Positions 7,425-17,382 of a DNA stretch of 64,000 nt are shown in pieces. The DNA lies in NCBI RefSeq assembly GCF_008086115.1, contig NZ_VSIY01000015.1, forward strand, positions 372,001 through 436,000, written 5' to 3'. Within the stretch, counting starts at the first letter, position 1, and the number at the start of each line of letters is the position of its first letter. The notes beneath the pieces were generated by a model that made no database searches, was not told where the DNA came from, and was given only the letters and a program-made list of their open reading frames with translations. The stretch is from Maritimibacter fusiformis (GTDB lineage Bacteria > Pseudomonadota > Alphaproteobacteria > Rhodobacterales > Rhodobacteraceae). The position numbers were made by a program, and so were the translations under genes.

Positions 7425-7503
7425 CGGCACATTGAGGGAGTAGCTGCATAGGCTTCCCTCGGTGCCGCGCGTAACAGCCCCCACCCAGTGCGTGGCACCG
7501 AGG
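7425..7503. other. Structured gene-free interval with two mutually exclusive hairpins
   Basis: The 280-base gap 7351-7630 holds no gene. Within it, CGGCAC (7425-7430) plus GAGGGA (7434-7439) can pair with TCCCTC (7455-7460) plus GTGCCG (7462-7467). Alternatively CCTCGGTGCC (7457-7466) pairs perfectly over 10 bp with GGCACCGAGG (7494-7503). The two structures share bases 7457-7466, so only one can form at a time. This is the layout of an RNA switch or attenuator, or of a small RNA. It could be transcribed from either strand: downstream of the HATPase gene, or as the 3' end of hspQ. No function is known. Confidence 0.4.
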
Positions 7504-7630
7504 TCTACACGCAGGTTGCGGCAACGACGACTTGGGCACGCTCAGGTTGGCGGCGCCTGACATTGACGCGGCGCGAATCGTCGGCCGCGCAATGCGCATG
7601 GGTGCTTTCAGGTCAGATTTGGCGGCGGGG

Positions 7631-7957
7631 TCAGTTCAGCTGAAAGTCGAGCGGATAGTGACCGTCCTCGAAATCGCCGAACAATTCGGGCACGTCGGGA
7701 TGCGTCACCGGCTCGCCGGAATAATCCGCGATCAGATTCTGTTCCGACACGTAGGCCACGTAATAGCTCTGATCGTTTTCGGCGAGCAGGTGATAGAACG
7801 GCTGATCCTTCGATGGCCGGCTGTCCTCGGGGATCGCCTCGTACCATTCCTCGGAGTTGTTGAACATCGCGTCGACGTCGAACACCACGCCGCGGAACGG
7901 GTGCTTGCGATGGCGCACGATCTGGCCAAGGTGATATTTTGCTCGAGTCTTCAGCAT
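7631..7957 (-). CDS. hspQ: Heat shock protein HspQ (YccV family)
   Basis: This 108-residue protein matches HspQ, a hemimethylated-DNA-binding-fold protein that in Enterobacteria modulates DnaA levels and acts as a Lon specificity factor. The family is seen in 'FRGVVFDVDAMF', 'QPFYHLLAEN' and 'YVSEQNLI'. The E. coli protein has 105 residues, so this one is full length. The ATG at 7957 is chosen over a TTG seven codons upstream because the protein then starts at the conserved 'KYHLGQIVRHRKHPFRG' segment and GGGGA lies about 10 bases before it. It stands alone, divergent from a transglycosylase gene. Confidence 0.88.
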   Translation of the reverse strand: MLKTRAKYHLGQIVRHRKHPFRGVVFDVDAMFNNSEEWYEAIPEDSRPSKDQPFYHLLAENDQSYYVAYVSEQNLIADYSGEPVTHPDVPELFGDFEDGHYPLDFQLN

Positions 7958-8268
7958 GTCGTAACAGTCCCCGTGCAAGTATTAGTGCCTCTGACCGGTA
8001 AGAGTCCACAAACCGCGGTGCGTTTTTCGGGAAACAGACTGTGAACCGTCCGCCGATGGCCCCCATACCCGCCGAGGGGGCGTGCGCCCGTCCCCGATGA
8101 CAGCGCCGCGGGAGCCGACGCCCGCCTGTCCGGCCCGTCCTGCGAATCACGCCGCTTCCGATTACCCGTCCAAATCACCTCGCCGGATTTCCTGCCACCC
8201 CCATTCCCACGCCGTGCCAATTCGGTTATCATGTTCGAAAAATGAAAACAAAAAGATGCGAGGGGCAG
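7958..8268. other. Intergenic region between hspQ and a transglycosylase gene
   Basis: These 311 bases separate two divergent starts and must contain both promoters. I see no convincing heat-shock (RpoH) or housekeeping promoter and no repeat. A short AT-rich run lies near the right end, just before the lipoprotein gene. Confidence 0.5.
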
Positions 8269-8853
8269 ATGAGCAGACATCTTCGCACGCTGATCTTGTT
8301 GGTGCTTCTGGGCTCTTGCGCCGGTAGCGACTTCACGCCGCCGAGGAACCTCGACGACGCTTGCGCCATCGTGCGCGAGCGCCCGAAATACCTGAAGGCG
8401 ATGAAACGGACCGAGGACCGCTGGGGCGTCGCGGTGCCGGTCCAGATGGCGATCATCTACCAGGAGTCGAAGTTCGACGGCGATATTCGCACGCCGGTGC
8501 AATACGTGCTGGGGGTGATTCCGATGGGCCGGCAAAGCTCCGCCTACGGTTATGCGCAGGCGCTGGACGGAACCTGGGCGGAATACCAGCGCGACCGCGG
8601 CGGGCGAGGTGCGAAACGTCACGACATCGACGACGCGACCGATTTCATGGGCTGGTACATGACCCACACGCTCAATGAGACCGGCATCGACCTGAACGAC
8701 GCGCGCGGCCAGTACCTGGCCTATCACGAGGGCCGCGCCGGCTACCTGCGCGGGTCGCACAACAAGAAGGCCTGGCTGTTGCGCATCGCCGACAGTGTTG
8801 CCGCGCGGGCGGTGGTCTATGACACCCAGCTTCGGCTCTGCGGCAAACGCTAG
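8269..8853 (+). CDS. Lipoprotein with transglycosylase SLT-like domain
   Basis: This 194-residue protein carries a lipoprotein signal: hydrophobic 'LRTLILLVLLGSC' with the lipidated cysteine at C17. After it comes a lysozyme-fold region with the likely catalytic glutamate E66 in 'MAIIYQESKFDG', then 'SAYGYAQALDGTWAEYQ' and 'YLAYHEGRAGYLRG', as in small SLT-family transglycosylases. It probably cleaves peptidoglycan in the periplasm while anchored to a membrane. I place the start at 8269 after GAGGGG; an ATG nine codons upstream has no ribosome site. The stop overlaps that of the convergent UbiH-family gene in CTAG. Confidence 0.82.
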   Translation: MSRHLRTLILLVLLGSCAGSDFTPPRNLDDACAIVRERPKYLKAMKRTEDRWGVAVPVQMAIIYQESKFDGDIRTPVQYVLGVIPMGRQSSAYGYAQALDGTWAEYQRDRGGRGAKRHDIDDATDFMGWYMTHTLNETGIDLNDARGQYLAYHEGRAGYLRGSHNKKAWLLRIADSVAARAVVYDTQLRLCGKR

Positions 8854-10076
8854 ATCTGTCGCCCCTGCATCAGGCGCGGCAGGTCGCCTGTCAGCCCTGC
8901 GGCCTCGCGCATCAGAAAGCGTTTCAGCCCGGGCAGGGCGTTGATCACGCCCAGCCCGACACCGCGCCCAACGCGGACCAGCGGATTGTCATTTGAAAAC
9001 ACCGTGTTCGCCGTTTCGGTCGCGGCGACCATCGTGGCCACGTCGAACCGCCGCCAACGCTGATAGCGCTCAAGCACGTCGATCCTACCGAAATCCTCGC
9101 CGCGCCGCCGCGCGAGTGTCAGCACCTCGGCCAGAGCGCCTACATCCTTTAGTCCCGCGTTCAGCCCTTGTCCCGCGATCGGATGCACCCCGTGCGCGGC
9201 ATCGCCCACCAGCGCCAGCCGGTCGGATACATAGGCTTCGGCCAGCGTCAGGTTCAGCGGGTATGTGAAACGCTTGCCCGCCAGCTTGATCTCGCCCAGG
9301 AAATCACCGAACCGCGGGCGCAGATGCTCCATGTAGGCGGCATCGTCCAGCGCATGCACCCGGGCGGCTTCGGCGGTGGTTTCGGTCCAGACGATCGAAC
9401 ACATATCGCCCGGCAGCGGCAGGATCGCCAGCGGGCCGGGGGGTAGGAAAAGCTGATGCGCGATGCCGCCGTGGGGCTTTTCGTGTTCCAGCGCGCAGAC
9501 CAGCCCCGACTGGCCGTAGTCGTGCCCGGTGCGCCTGATCCCGGCACGCGCGGCGGTGCCCGACCGCCGCCCGTCGCAACCCACCACCATCCGCCCGGAC
9601 AACTCCCGGCCCGACGCCAGGGAGATTGTCACATCGGCTGGTCCGACCGCCTGCGCCACCACAGTTTCGCCGCCGATCAACGTCACCTTGGGATGCGCCT
9701 TGATGGCGTCGGTCAGGGCGCGCGACAGGAACCGGTCTTCGAGGATGTAGCCGGCCGGCCCCTCGTCGATTCCGCCACGCTCGAACTCGACCACGAAGGG
9801 GCCGGCGCCGGTGCCGGGCTTGCCGTCCGAGACCCGCACCTCGCTCAGCGGCTGGGCGTGGTCCTTGACGCTGTCCCAGACCCCGATGGCCGTAAGCAGG
9901 CGCTGCGAGGCCAATGTGAGCGCATAGGCGCGTCCATCGAACCCCTCTTCGCCGCGCGCACCGGGCGGTTGCGCGTCGATCACGATCACGTCAAAGCCGG
10001 TGTCGGCCAGCGCCAGGGCCAGCGCCGGGCCGTTGAGGCCGCCGCCCACGATCAGGATATCGGTGTCGCAACTCAT
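8850..10076 (-). CDS. UbiH/UbiF/Coq6-family FAD-dependent ubiquinone hydroxylase
   Basis: This 408-residue flavoprotein hydroxylates the aromatic ring of ubiquinone precursors. The dinucleotide-binding motif 'ILIVGGGLNGPALALAL' is at the N-terminus, the middle 'GCDGRRSGTAARAG' fits the DG motif, and 'LALVGDAAHGVHPIAGQGLN' (near 290-310) is the GD motif with the UbiH-family 'HPIAGQGLN' signature. Which ring position it attacks cannot be told; alphaproteobacteria often use UbiL-type enzymes with broader regiospecificity. Other ubiquinone genes (ubiB, ubiE) lie 44 kb to the right. The start has only a weak ribosome site. Confidence 0.88.
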   Translation of the reverse strand: MSCDTDILIVGGGLNGPALALALADTGFDVIVIDAQPPGARGEEGFDGRAYALTLASQRLLTAIGVWDSVKDHAQPLSEVRVSDGKPGTGAGPFVVEFERGGIDEGPAGYILEDRFLSRALTDAIKAHPKVTLIGGETVVAQAVGPADVTISLASGRELSGRMVVGCDGRRSGTAARAGIRRTGHDYGQSGLVCALEHEKPHGGIAHQLFLPPGPLAILPLPGDMCSIVWTETTAEAARVHALDDAAYMEHLRPRFGDFLGEIKLAGKRFTYPLNLTLAEAYVSDRLALVGDAAHGVHPIAGQGLNAGLKDVGALAEVLTLARRRGEDFGRIDVLERYQRWRRFDVATMVAATETANTVFSNDNPLVRVGRGVGLGVINALPGLKRFLMREAAGLTGDLPRLMQGRQI

Positions 10077-10156
10077 GGCTCATCTTTGGCGCGGGAAATC
10101 GGGATTGTCCATGCGTGGCCACCCCGCTACCGTCGCCCGGATGACGGGAGGCGGCA

Positions 10157-11488
10157 ATGGCGGACGACTGGCGTTGGCAAACTGCGGCGGAGCTTGGGCG
10201 GGGTATCGAGGCGGGCCGGATCGACCCGGTCGACCTGGCCGGAACGCTGTTCGACGCCATCAAGGCGCATCCGCATGGCGACCGCATCTATGCCCGTTTG
10301 ACCGAAGACCGCGCGATGGCCGAGGCGAAGGCGTCTTCGCGGCGCGCGAAACTGGGCCAGCGCCTTGGGCCGCTCGACGGGGTGCCGATCAGTTGGAAAG
10401 ACCTGTTCGATACCGCCGGCACGGCGACCGAGGCAGGATCGGCCCTGTTGCGTGATCGGGTGCCGGATATGGATGCCGAGGTGGTGCAAATGGCCTCTGC
10501 CGAAGGGCTGGTGGGGCTGGGCAAGACCCATATGTCGGAACTGGCCTTTTCGGGTCTTGGCCTCAACCCCATCACCGCCACGCCGCCTTGCGTGAACGAT
10601 GAGGGCGCGGTGTCGGGCGGATCGTCCTCGGGGGCCGCGGCCTCGGTGGCGTTCGGCCTGGCGCCTGCCGCGATCGGGTCGGACACCGGCGGATCGGTGC
10701 GCATTCCGGCGGCCTGGAACGATCTGGTCGGGCTCAAGACCACCTGGGGGCGGCTTTCGGCGCGCGGGACGGTGCCGCTTGCGGCGCGGTTCGATACCAC
10801 CGGGCCGCTGTGCCGCAGCGTCGAGGACGCGGCGCTGTTGCTGGCGGCGCTGGAGGGGCGAAAGCGCACGACCGATCTGACCGGTGCCAGCCTGCGCGGC
10901 GTGCGTCTTCTGGTGCTGGAAAACGGCCTGACCGAGGCCCGCGACGAACCGCGCGCGGGCTTTGACCTTGCGCTGGGCCGCCTGATGGGTGCAGGGGTCG
11001 AGGTATCGCGGGCTGCGTTCGATATCGTCGACGAGGCGCTGGGCATGTCGGCCATCCTGTTCACCACCGAAGCCTATGCCATTTGGCGCGACGCCATCGA
11101 GGCCGACCCGGACGCGATGTATCCGCAGATCCGCGACCGTTTCCGCACCGGCGGCCAGTTCAGCGGGGCCGACTACGTGGCCGCATGGAAGCGTCTGGAT
11201 GTGGTCCGGGCAGAGTTTCACCGTCTGACCGCCGGGGTCGATGCGGTGGTGCTGCCGACCGCCGCCAACATGCCGCCCAACCTCGAACGCCTGATGACGG
11301 ACCAGGAATATTACGTCACCGAGAACCTGCTGACGCTGTCCAACACCCGTATCGGCAACCTGATGGGATCGGCGGCGCTGACGCTTCCGACCGGCATGCC
11401 CTCGACCGGGATCATGTTTCTCGGCGCGCCCATGAGCGACGAGCGACTGTTGCGCCTCGGTGCCGCCGCCGAGCGGGCCTTGGCCTAA
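10157..11488 (+). CDS. Amidase (amidase-signature family)
   Basis: This 443-residue hydrolase has the Ser-cisSer-Lys triad of the amidase-signature family: K81 in 'GVPISWKDLFD', serine near 156 in 'SGGSSSGAAASVA', and the nucleophile S180 in 'GSDTGGSVRIPA'. Length and order are normal. GGGAGG precedes the ATG. It resembles GatA but lacks the gatB/gatC neighbours, so it is more likely a stand-alone amidase acting on small amides; the substrate is unknown. It may be transcribed with the aminotransferase gene 128 bases downstream. Confidence 0.88.
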   Translation: MADDWRWQTAAELGRGIEAGRIDPVDLAGTLFDAIKAHPHGDRIYARLTEDRAMAEAKASSRRAKLGQRLGPLDGVPISWKDLFDTAGTATEAGSALLRDRVPDMDAEVVQMASAEGLVGLGKTHMSELAFSGLGLNPITATPPCVNDEGAVSGGSSSGAAASVAFGLAPAAIGSDTGGSVRIPAAWNDLVGLKTTWGRLSARGTVPLAARFDTTGPLCRSVEDAALLLAALEGRKRTTDLTGASLRGVRLLVLENGLTEARDEPRAGFDLALGRLMGAGVEVSRAAFDIVDEALGMSAILFTTEAYAIWRDAIEADPDAMYPQIRDRFRTGGQFSGADYVAAWKRLDVVRAEFHRLTAGVDAVVLPTAANMPPNLERLMTDQEYYVTENLLTLSNTRIGNLMGSAALTLPTGMPSTGIMFLGAPMSDERLLRLGAAAERALA

Positions 11489-11542
11489 AAGCCACAGGCG
11501 CAAACGGCAAACTCCGGGATTCGCGGCGTTTTTCTGGACCGG

Positions 11543-11557
11543 GCCGGTGGAACCGGC
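11543..11557. other. Small hairpin downstream of the amidase gene
   Basis: GCCGGT and ACCGGC form a 6-bp perfect stem around GGA in the 128-base gap between the amidase and aminotransferase genes. No T tract follows, so a terminator role is doubtful. Confidence 0.3.
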
Positions 11558-11616
11558 TATTCTGGAAAAAAATCGGGGCGCAAATGACCCCGCGCACGAG
11601 GCAGTAGCAGTATACC

Positions 11617-12798
11617 ATGACGTTCCCCGAGCGGTTTTCCGGCTTGCCAGAATACGCGTTCCCGCGCCTGAGGCGGTTGCTCGACGGTCACGCGCCGGGC
11701 GGTGACGTCGTGCACATGACCATCGGTGAGCCGAAACATGCCTTTCCCGATTTCGTCGGCGACGTGCTGGCCGAGAACATCGCCGGATTCGGGCAATACC
11801 CGCCCAACGACGGCACACCCGAATTGTGCGCGGCGATCTCGAATTGGGTGATGCGCCGCTATGGCGTGGCGCTCGACCCTGGCACGCAGGTCATGGCGCT
11901 CAATGGCACCCGCGAGGGGCTGTTCAACGCCGCCGTCGCGCTGTGCCCGGAAACGGTGAATGGAAAACGCCCGGCGATCCTGATCCCCAACCCGTTCTAC
12001 CAGGTCTATGCGGTTGCCGCTGCTGCGGTCGGGGCCGATCCGGTGTTCGTGCCCGCGACCGAGGAAACCGGGTATCTGCCGGACTATTCCGCCCTGCCCA
12101 GGGACATCCTGAACCGCACCGCGATAGCCTATCTGTGCTCGCCCTCGAACCCACAGGGCGCGGTGGCGGATCGCGATTACTGGGCCGGGCTGATCGCGCT
12201 GGCCGAAAAGCACGATTTCCAGATATTCGCGGACGAATGCTATTCCGAGGTCTACCGCGACACGCCACCGCCCGGCGCGCTCGAGGTGGCGCATGAGGGC
12301 GGGGCCGATCCCGACCGGGTGGTGATCTTTCATTCGCTGTCCAAGCGGTCGAACCTGCCCGGCCTGCGGTCGGGCTTTGTCGCCGGTGGGGCCGACAGCA
12401 TCGCGCGCATCAAGCAGTTGCGCGCCTTTGCCGGTGCGCCGCTGCCGCTGCCACTGCAACGGGTGGCCGAAAAGGTCTGGGCGGACGAGGCGCACGTGGC
12501 GGCTTCGCGCGCGCTCTACCAGGAGAAATATGCGCTCGCCGATGCGATCCTGGGCGATGTCCCGGGCTACCGGGGGCCGGAGGCCGGGTTTTTCCTTTGG
12601 CTGCCGGTCGAGGACGGCGAGGCGGCGGCGCTGAAGCTGTGGACCGAAACCGGCGTGCGGGTTCTGCCCGGCGCCTACCTGTCGCGCGAGGTTGACGGGG
12701 TCAATCCGGGCAAGGGCCATATCAGGGTTGCCCTGGTGACGGACAAGAACGAGATGCAGCAGGCGCTGAAGGCGCTGAAACGCTGCCTGTACGACTAA
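11617..12798 (+). CDS. PLP-dependent aminotransferase, class I/II
   Basis: This 393-residue protein is a fold-type I aminotransferase. The Schiff-base lysine is K243 in 'HSLSKRSNLPGLRSGF'; other family elements are 'NGTREGLFNAA', 'SPSNPQGAV' and 'FADECYSEVY' (Asp that contacts the PLP ring nitrogen). 'LSKRSNLPGLRSGF' is typical of DapC/ArgD-like succinyldiaminopimelate aminotransferases, so a role in lysine and peptidoglycan precursor synthesis is plausible, but no other dap gene is adjacent. It is followed after 14 bases by ftsK, probably in the same transcript. Confidence 0.88.
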   Translation: MTFPERFSGLPEYAFPRLRRLLDGHAPGGDVVHMTIGEPKHAFPDFVGDVLAENIAGFGQYPPNDGTPELCAAISNWVMRRYGVALDPGTQVMALNGTREGLFNAAVALCPETVNGKRPAILIPNPFYQVYAVAAAAVGADPVFVPATEETGYLPDYSALPRDILNRTAIAYLCSPSNPQGAVADRDYWAGLIALAEKHDFQIFADECYSEVYRDTPPPGALEVAHEGGADPDRVVIFHSLSKRSNLPGLRSGFVAGGADSIARIKQLRAFAGAPLPLPLQRVAEKVWADEAHVAASRALYQEKYALADAILGDVPGYRGPEAGFFLWLPVEDGEAAALKLWTETGVRVLPGAYLSREVDGVNPGKGHIRVALVTDKNEMQQALKALKRCLYD

Positions 12799-12812
12799 GG
12801 ACGAGGTGAGGC

Positions 12813-15800
12813 ATGGCTTATCAGACACGGGACCGCGATCCGATTTTCGACACCAGCACCCGCGAGATGATCGAGCGGCGCGGCAAGGAACTCGCCGGCC
12901 TCGGGCTTCTGGCGCTGGCCACCCTCGTGGTCCTGATCATCGGCTCCTATTCGCCGGATGATCCGGGCTGGATGTCGGTGACCGAGGGGCCGGCCACTAA
13001 CCTTCTCGGCGGGGTCGGGGCGGCGATTGCCTCGCCGCTGGCGATCATCATCGGCAAGGGCACATGGGCGCTGGTGGTGATCCTGATGGCCTGGGGTCTG
13101 CGGTTCCTGATGCACATGCAGACCGAGCAGCTTCTGAGCCGCCTGATCTTTGCCCCCATCGTGATGGCGATGGCCTCGGTCTATGCCTCGACGCTGGTGC
13201 CGGGTCCGGCCTGGACGCATACTTTCGGGCTGGGCGGGCTGTTTGGCGATACCGTTCTGGGCGCCGTCCTGGGCGTGTTGCCGTTCGACACCGGCTTCGG
13301 CCTCAAGTTCCTGTCGGCGGCGGCGGGCCTCGGCCTGTTGCTGCTGGGGGCTTTCGTGATCGGCGTCACCTTTTCCGAAGTGCTGCGGCTGGGCAAGTTC
13401 CTGGCCATCGGCGCGGTCGGGTCGGTGGTGATGGTCTATGCCGGTGTGCTCAAGCTGGTCGGGCTGGGCGCGCGAGGCGCCGCCCAGGGTGCGGTGGCCG
13501 GTGCGTCGCGCGGCGCACAGGCGCTGCGCAGCCGCCGCGAACAGCGGCGCGAGGCGCGGGCCTATGCCGAGGCGCACTATGACGACGACCCCGACACCGA
13601 TTTCGCGCCGCCACCCCCCCTGCAATCGCGCCGCGTGCTGCGGGCCGAGCCGCCGATGGATCGCGCCCATGCCGCTCCGGCGCAGCCGGCCGAGGCGCCG
13701 CGCCAGGGGCTTTTGTCGCGCATGTCCGGTCTGAAACGCCGCCCGCCCGAGCCGGTGCCGGAACCTGAACTGGTCGATCCGGGCGTGTTCCAGGGCGAGA
13801 TACCGGATGGGCTGGGGTCATCCGACCGGATCAGCGCCAAGATCGCCAACGCCCTGCGCTCACGCAGCGGACAGCCCGGCCCGGCGCCGCAGCACGCGCC
13901 CGAAACCGAGCCTTTGTCGCCGATGGCCGCCGCGATCGCCAATGCCAAGGCCAGGGTGCGCGCCCGCGAAGGCGCTGGACCCGACACCACGCTGCGCGCC
14001 GAGCCGCCGGTGGTGCGCGGCAAGGGGCCGACACCGATGATTCTTGACACCACACCGCGCGCCACCGCACCGAGCGCGCGCGCCGAAGCGCCGTTCATCG
14101 AGGCCGAGGACGATCTGGTCGACGCGGATGCGCCGCATTACACCCTGCCGTCCCCGCCGCCGCGCCAGGCGGAACCGGAGCTTCCGGCCAGGTTCACCCT
14201 GCCGGTCCCCGAGTCGAAAAAGGTGGTGCAGCACCCGCCGGTCAAGCCGGTGCGGCCGTCGACCAAGGCCCAGGCCGAGGCGCAGCCGTCGCTGCGTTTC
14301 GAGGACAATGCCGAGGACTACGAGCTTCCGCCCCTGAGCCTTCTGACCAACCCGGTGCATATCGAACGCCACCACCTTTCGGACGAGGCGCTCGAGGAAA
14401 ACGCGCGGATGCTGGAAAGCGTGCTGGACGATTACGGCGTCAAGGGCGAGATCGTTTCGGTCCGCCCCGGCCCCGTGGTCACGATGTATGAACTGGAACC
14501 GGCGCCGGGCCTCAAGGCCAGCCGGGTGATCGGGCTGGCCGACGATATCGCGCGTTCCATGTCGGCCCTTTCGGCGCGGGTTTCGACCGTGCCGGGGCGC
14601 AGTGTGATCGGAATCGAACTGCCCAACGCGCACCGCGAAAAGGTGGTGCTGCGCGAGATCCTGTCCAGCCGCGATTTCGGCGATTCGAACATGAAACTGC
14701 CGCTGGCGCTGGGCAAGGATATCGGCGGCGATCCGATTGTCGCGAACCTGTCGAAGATGCCCCACCTTCTGATCGCGGGCACCACCGGGTCGGGCAAGTC
14801 GGTGGCGATCAACACGATGATCCTGTCGCTGCTCTATCGCCTCACCCCCGAGGAATGCCGGCTGATCATGATCGACCCCAAGATGCTGGAACTCAGCGTC
14901 TATGACGGCATTCCGCATCTGCTTTCGCCCGTCGTGACCGACCCGAAAAAGGCGGTTGTCGCGCTCAAGTGGGTGGTGGGCGAGATGGAGGAACGCTACC
15001 GGAAGATGTCCAAGATGGGCGTGCGCAACATCGAGGGCTATAACGGCCGGGTGAAGGACGCGCTCGACAAGGGCGAGATGTTCTCGCGCACCGTGCAGAC
15101 AGGGTTCGACGAGGAAACCGGCGATCCGATCTTCGAGACCGAGGAAATCCAGCCGGTCAAGCTGCCCTATATCGTGGTGATCGTCGACGAGATGGCCGAC
15201 CTGATGATGGTCGCGGGCAAGGAGATCGAGGCGTGCATCCAGCGCCTGGCGCAGATGGCGCGGGCCTCGGGCATTCACCTGATCATGGCCACGCAGCGCC
15301 CCTCGGTCGATGTCATCACCGGCACGATCAAGGCCAACTTCCCGACCCGGATCAGCTTTCAGGTCACGTCGAAGATCGACAGCCGCACCATTCTGGGCGA
15401 GCAGGGGGCCGAGCAGCTTCTGGGCATGGGCGACATGCTCTACATGGCCGGCGGCGCGCGCATCACCCGTGTGCATGGCCCCTTCGTGTCCGACGAGGAA
15501 GTCGAGGAAATCGTCACCCATCTGAAAAGCTACGGCCCGCCCGACTATATCGGCGGCGTGGTCGAGGGGCCGGATGACGACAAGGCCGACAACATCGACG
15601 CGGTTCTGGGCCTGAACACCGGCGGCAACACCACCGGCGAGGATGCGCTTTACGATCAGGCGGTGGCGATCGTCATCAAGGACCGCAAGTGCTCGACCTC
15701 TTATATCCAGCGCAAGCTGGGCATCGGCTACAACAAGGCCGCGCGGCTGGTCGAGCAGATGGAGGACGAAAGCCTGGTGTCGTCCGCCAACCATGTCGGC

Positions 15801-15830
15801 AAACGTGAAATCCTCGTGCCAGAGCAATAG
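12813..15830 (+). CDS. ftsK: DNA translocase FtsK
   Basis: This 1005-residue septal DNA pump moves chromosome dimers to XerCD sites during division. The N-terminal part (about residues 25-220) is hydrophobic with several membrane segments; a Pro/Ala/Arg-rich linker runs to about 500; the motor follows with the Walker A motif 'GTTGSGKS' at 656-663 and Walker B '[14 protein letters not shown]' near 787-800. The C-terminal winged-helix gamma domain ('[24 protein letters not shown]') reads KOPS. GAGGTGAGG precedes the ATG. The FtsK-lolA neighbourhood is typical of alphaproteobacteria. Full length and intact. Confidence 0.97.
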   Translation: MAYQTRDRDPIFDTSTREMIERRGKELAGLGLLALATLVVLIIGSYSPDDPGWMSVTEGPATNLLGGVGAAIASPLAIIIGKGTWALVVILMAWGLRFLMHMQTEQLLSRLIFAPIVMAMASVYASTLVPGPAWTHTFGLGGLFGDTVLGAVLGVLPFDTGFGLKFLSAAAGLGLLLLGAFVIGVTFSEVLRLGKFLAIGAVGSVVMVYAGVLKLVGLGARGAAQGAVAGASRGAQALRSRREQRREARAYAEAHYDDDPDTDFAPPPPLQSRRVLRAEPPMDRAHAAPAQPAEAPRQGLLSRMSGLKRRPPEPVPEPELVDPGVFQGEIPDGLGSSDRISAKIANALRSRSGQPGPAPQHAPETEPLSPMAAAIANAKARVRAREGAGPDTTLRAEPPVVRGKGPTPMILDTTPRATAPSARAEAPFIEAEDDLVDADAPHYTLPSPPPRQAEPELPARFTLPVPESKKVVQHPPVKPVRPSTKAQAEAQPSLRFEDNAEDYELPPLSLLTNPVHIERHHLSDEALEENARMLESVLDDYGVKGEIVSVRPGPVVTMYELEPAPGLKASRVIGLADDIARSMSALSARVSTVPGRSVIGIELPNAHREKVVLREILSSRDFGDSNMKLPLALGKDIGGDPIVANLSKMPHLLIAGTTGSGKSVAINTMILSLLYRLTPEECRLIMIDPKMLELSVYDGIPHLLSPVVTDPKKAVVALKWVVGEMEERYRKMSKMGVRNIEGYNGRVKDALDKGEMFSRTVQTGFDEETGDPIFETEEIQPVKLPYIVVIVDEMADLMMVAGKEIEACIQRLAQMARASGIHLIMATQRPSVDVITGTIKANFPTRISFQVTSKIDSRTILGEQGAEQLLGMGDMLYMAGGARITRVHGPFVSDEEVEEIVTHLKSYGPPDYIGGVVEGPDDDKADNIDAVLGLNTGGNTTGEDALYDQAVAIVIKDRKCSTSYIQRKLGIGYNKAARLVEQMEDESLVSSANHVGKREILVPEQ

Positions 15831-15932
15831 ACGGGCGCAACAGGCGGGCGTGATATCGCCTATCACCGGGATTTGTGCGGTTATGGGGCGCAGCGGGATG
15901 GATTTCGCCGCGCCCCTTACTAGGTTGTTGCC

Positions 15933-16535
15933 ATGAAAATGTTTCGCCCCCTTCTCGCGTCCGCGCTGCTGGCGCTGAGCGCGCTGCCCGCGATGGCCGA
16001 CAAGCTGTCGCTGAACGATATCTCGCGTTATCTGAACGGCATGACGACGCTTCAGGCCGAGATCACGCAGATCAATGCCGATCAGACGATCTCGACCGGC
16101 CGGATCATGATCCACCGCCCCGGGCGGGCCCGGTTCGAATACGATCCGCCGAACGAGGCGCTGGTGATCGCGGGCGGGCAGAAGCTGGCGGTGTTCGACG
16201 GCAAGTCCAACACCGGGCCCGAGGAATACCCGCTGGACCGCACGCCCCTGAACCTGATCCTTGCCAGGAACGTCGATCTGTCGCGCGCCAACATGGTGGT
16301 CGGGCACGACTACGACGGCACCGCCACGATCATCACCGCGCAAGACCCGGAGCACCCGGAATACGGCAACATCCGTCTGATGTTCACCGCCGATCCGGTC
16401 GAGCTTCGGCAGTGGGTCATCACCGACGACACCGGGTCGGAAACGACGGTGATCCTTGGCGAAACCACCGAAGACGTGCGCTTCAACACGGCGATGTTCT
16501 CGATCGTCGCCGAGGTCGAAAAGCGCAATCGCTAG
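15933..16535 (+). CDS. lolA: Outer-membrane lipoprotein carrier protein LolA
   Basis: This 200-residue periplasmic chaperone carries lipoproteins from the LolCDE transporter to the outer membrane. A signal peptide ('[16 protein letters not shown]', cleaved before Asp23) is followed by the LolA-type beta-barrel, visible in '[14 protein letters not shown]', '[18 protein letters not shown]' and '[16 protein letters not shown]'. It lies 102 bases after ftsK, as in other alphaproteobacteria. Its TAG stop overlaps the stop of the convergent Trm112-like gene in CTAG. Confidence 0.92.
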   Translation: MKMFRPLLASALLALSALPAMADKLSLNDISRYLNGMTTLQAEITQINADQTISTGRIMIHRPGRARFEYDPPNEALVIAGGQKLAVFDGKSNTGPEEYPLDRTPLNLILARNVDLSRANMVVGHDYDGTATIITAQDPEHPEYGNIRLMFTADPVELRQWVITDDTGSETTVILGETTEDVRFNTAMFSIVAEVEKRNR

Positions 16536-16717
16536 TCTTCGACCTTGCGCGCCTCGTCGATCAGCATGACCGGGATGCCGTCGCGGATCGGGAAGGCCAG
16601 GTTGGCGGCCTTCGAGACCAGTTCCTGACGCGCCGCGTCATAGCTCAGGCGGGTCTGGGTCATCGGGCAGACCAGGGCTTCCAGCATCTTGCGGTCGAAT
16701 GCGGTGGGTTCGGTCAT
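16532..16717 (-). CDS. Trm112-family protein
   Basis: This 61-residue protein matches the bacterial YcaR/Trm112 family: '[16 protein letters not shown]' followed by '[17 protein letters not shown]'. The fold is a small zinc-ribbon-like domain, although only one cysteine remains here, as often in bacteria. In eukaryotes and archaea Trm112 activates methyltransferases; the bacterial role is uncertain. The start overlaps the upstream LON-domain gene stop in ATGA, so the two are coupled. Confidence 0.88.
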   Translation of the reverse strand: MTEPTAFDRKMLEALVCPMTQTRLSYDAARQELVSKAANLAFPIRDGIPVMLIDEARKVED

Positions 16718-17355
16718 TGCAGCTTGTCCTCGGTTCCGGCGCGTTTCGAGGCCAGCTCGAACTGCATCAAGGTCACCAGCGTTTCACGCCGCGTGGTCAG
16801 TGACGGCGCCTCCAGCAGGGCCTGTTTGTCCTCGGGCGAGAACGGGCAGAGCATGCTGAGCGAGTTGATCAGCAACTCGTCGTCGGCATCCTTGAGGCTG
16901 TCCCAGTCGGTGCGCAACTCGGTCAGGTCGAAATAGCGCGCCAACAGGTCAAGAAACTCCTCGCGCCGAAAGCCACGGTCATGCTCGGCATTGCCAAGGT
17001 CGCGCTCGAACCCGTCCCATGAGACATTGGCGCGCAAATAGGGTGTGAAGCCCTCGATCATGCCGGTGATCCGAAACCGGCTGACACCGGTCAGGGTGAT
17101 CATGTAGCGATGATCCGAGGTTTCGGTGAACGTGGTCACCCGCCCGGCCGAGCCGATGGTGTGCAGTCGTTCGCCGCTGTCGTCCATCGGCTGCACCATG
17201 CCGATCAGGCGACCGGGCGTTTTCAGCACGTCCTCGATCATCGCGAGGTAGCGCGGTTCAAACACGTGCAGCGGCAACCGGCCGCGCGGCAACAGCAGCG
17301 CGCCCGGAAGCGGGAAGATCGGCAGGGTCTCGGGCAGGTCGGCGCGTGGGATCAT
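16714..17355 (-). CDS. LON N-terminal (substrate-binding) domain protein
   Basis: This 213-residue protein consists of the N-terminal domain of Lon protease only, with no ATPase or protease domain: '[26 protein letters not shown]' fits the family start. Stand-alone LON-domain proteins are common in alphaproteobacteria; their role is not settled. GGGGGG lies close to the ATG. It sits between a thioredoxin-TPR gene (27 bases upstream) and the Trm112-like gene (overlapping), an order conserved in related genomes. Confidence 0.87.
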   Translation of the reverse strand: MIPRADLPETLPIFPLPGALLLPRGRLPLHVFEPRYLAMIEDVLKTPGRLIGMVQPMDDSGERLHTIGSAGRVTTFTETSDHRYMITLTGVSRFRITGMIEGFTPYLRANVSWDGFERDLGNAEHDRGFRREEFLDLLARYFDLTELRTDWDSLKDADDELLINSLSMLCPFSPEDKQALLEAPSLTTRRETLVTLMQFELASKRAGTEDKLQ

Positions 17356-17382
17356 GTTCCCCCCGGTCCGGCTCGGTGCCGG

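Noticed and set aside
7425..7503. yybP-ykoY manganese riboswitch
   Set aside because: Only the 'GGGAGTAGC' start is similar; the conserved 3' part and a downstream manganese-export gene are missing. Kept as an unassigned structured element.
10127..11818. Open frame of 563 codons on the minus strand across the amidase gene
   Set aside because: It is antisense to a complete amidase with intact catalytic triad and has the Arg/His-rich composition of a shadow frame.
13860..16355. Very long open frame (831 codons) on the minus strand across ftsK and lolA
   Set aside because: It is antisense to two certain genes; its protein is rich in His, Arg, Gly and Gln with no family pattern, as expected from the high-GC complement of real codons.
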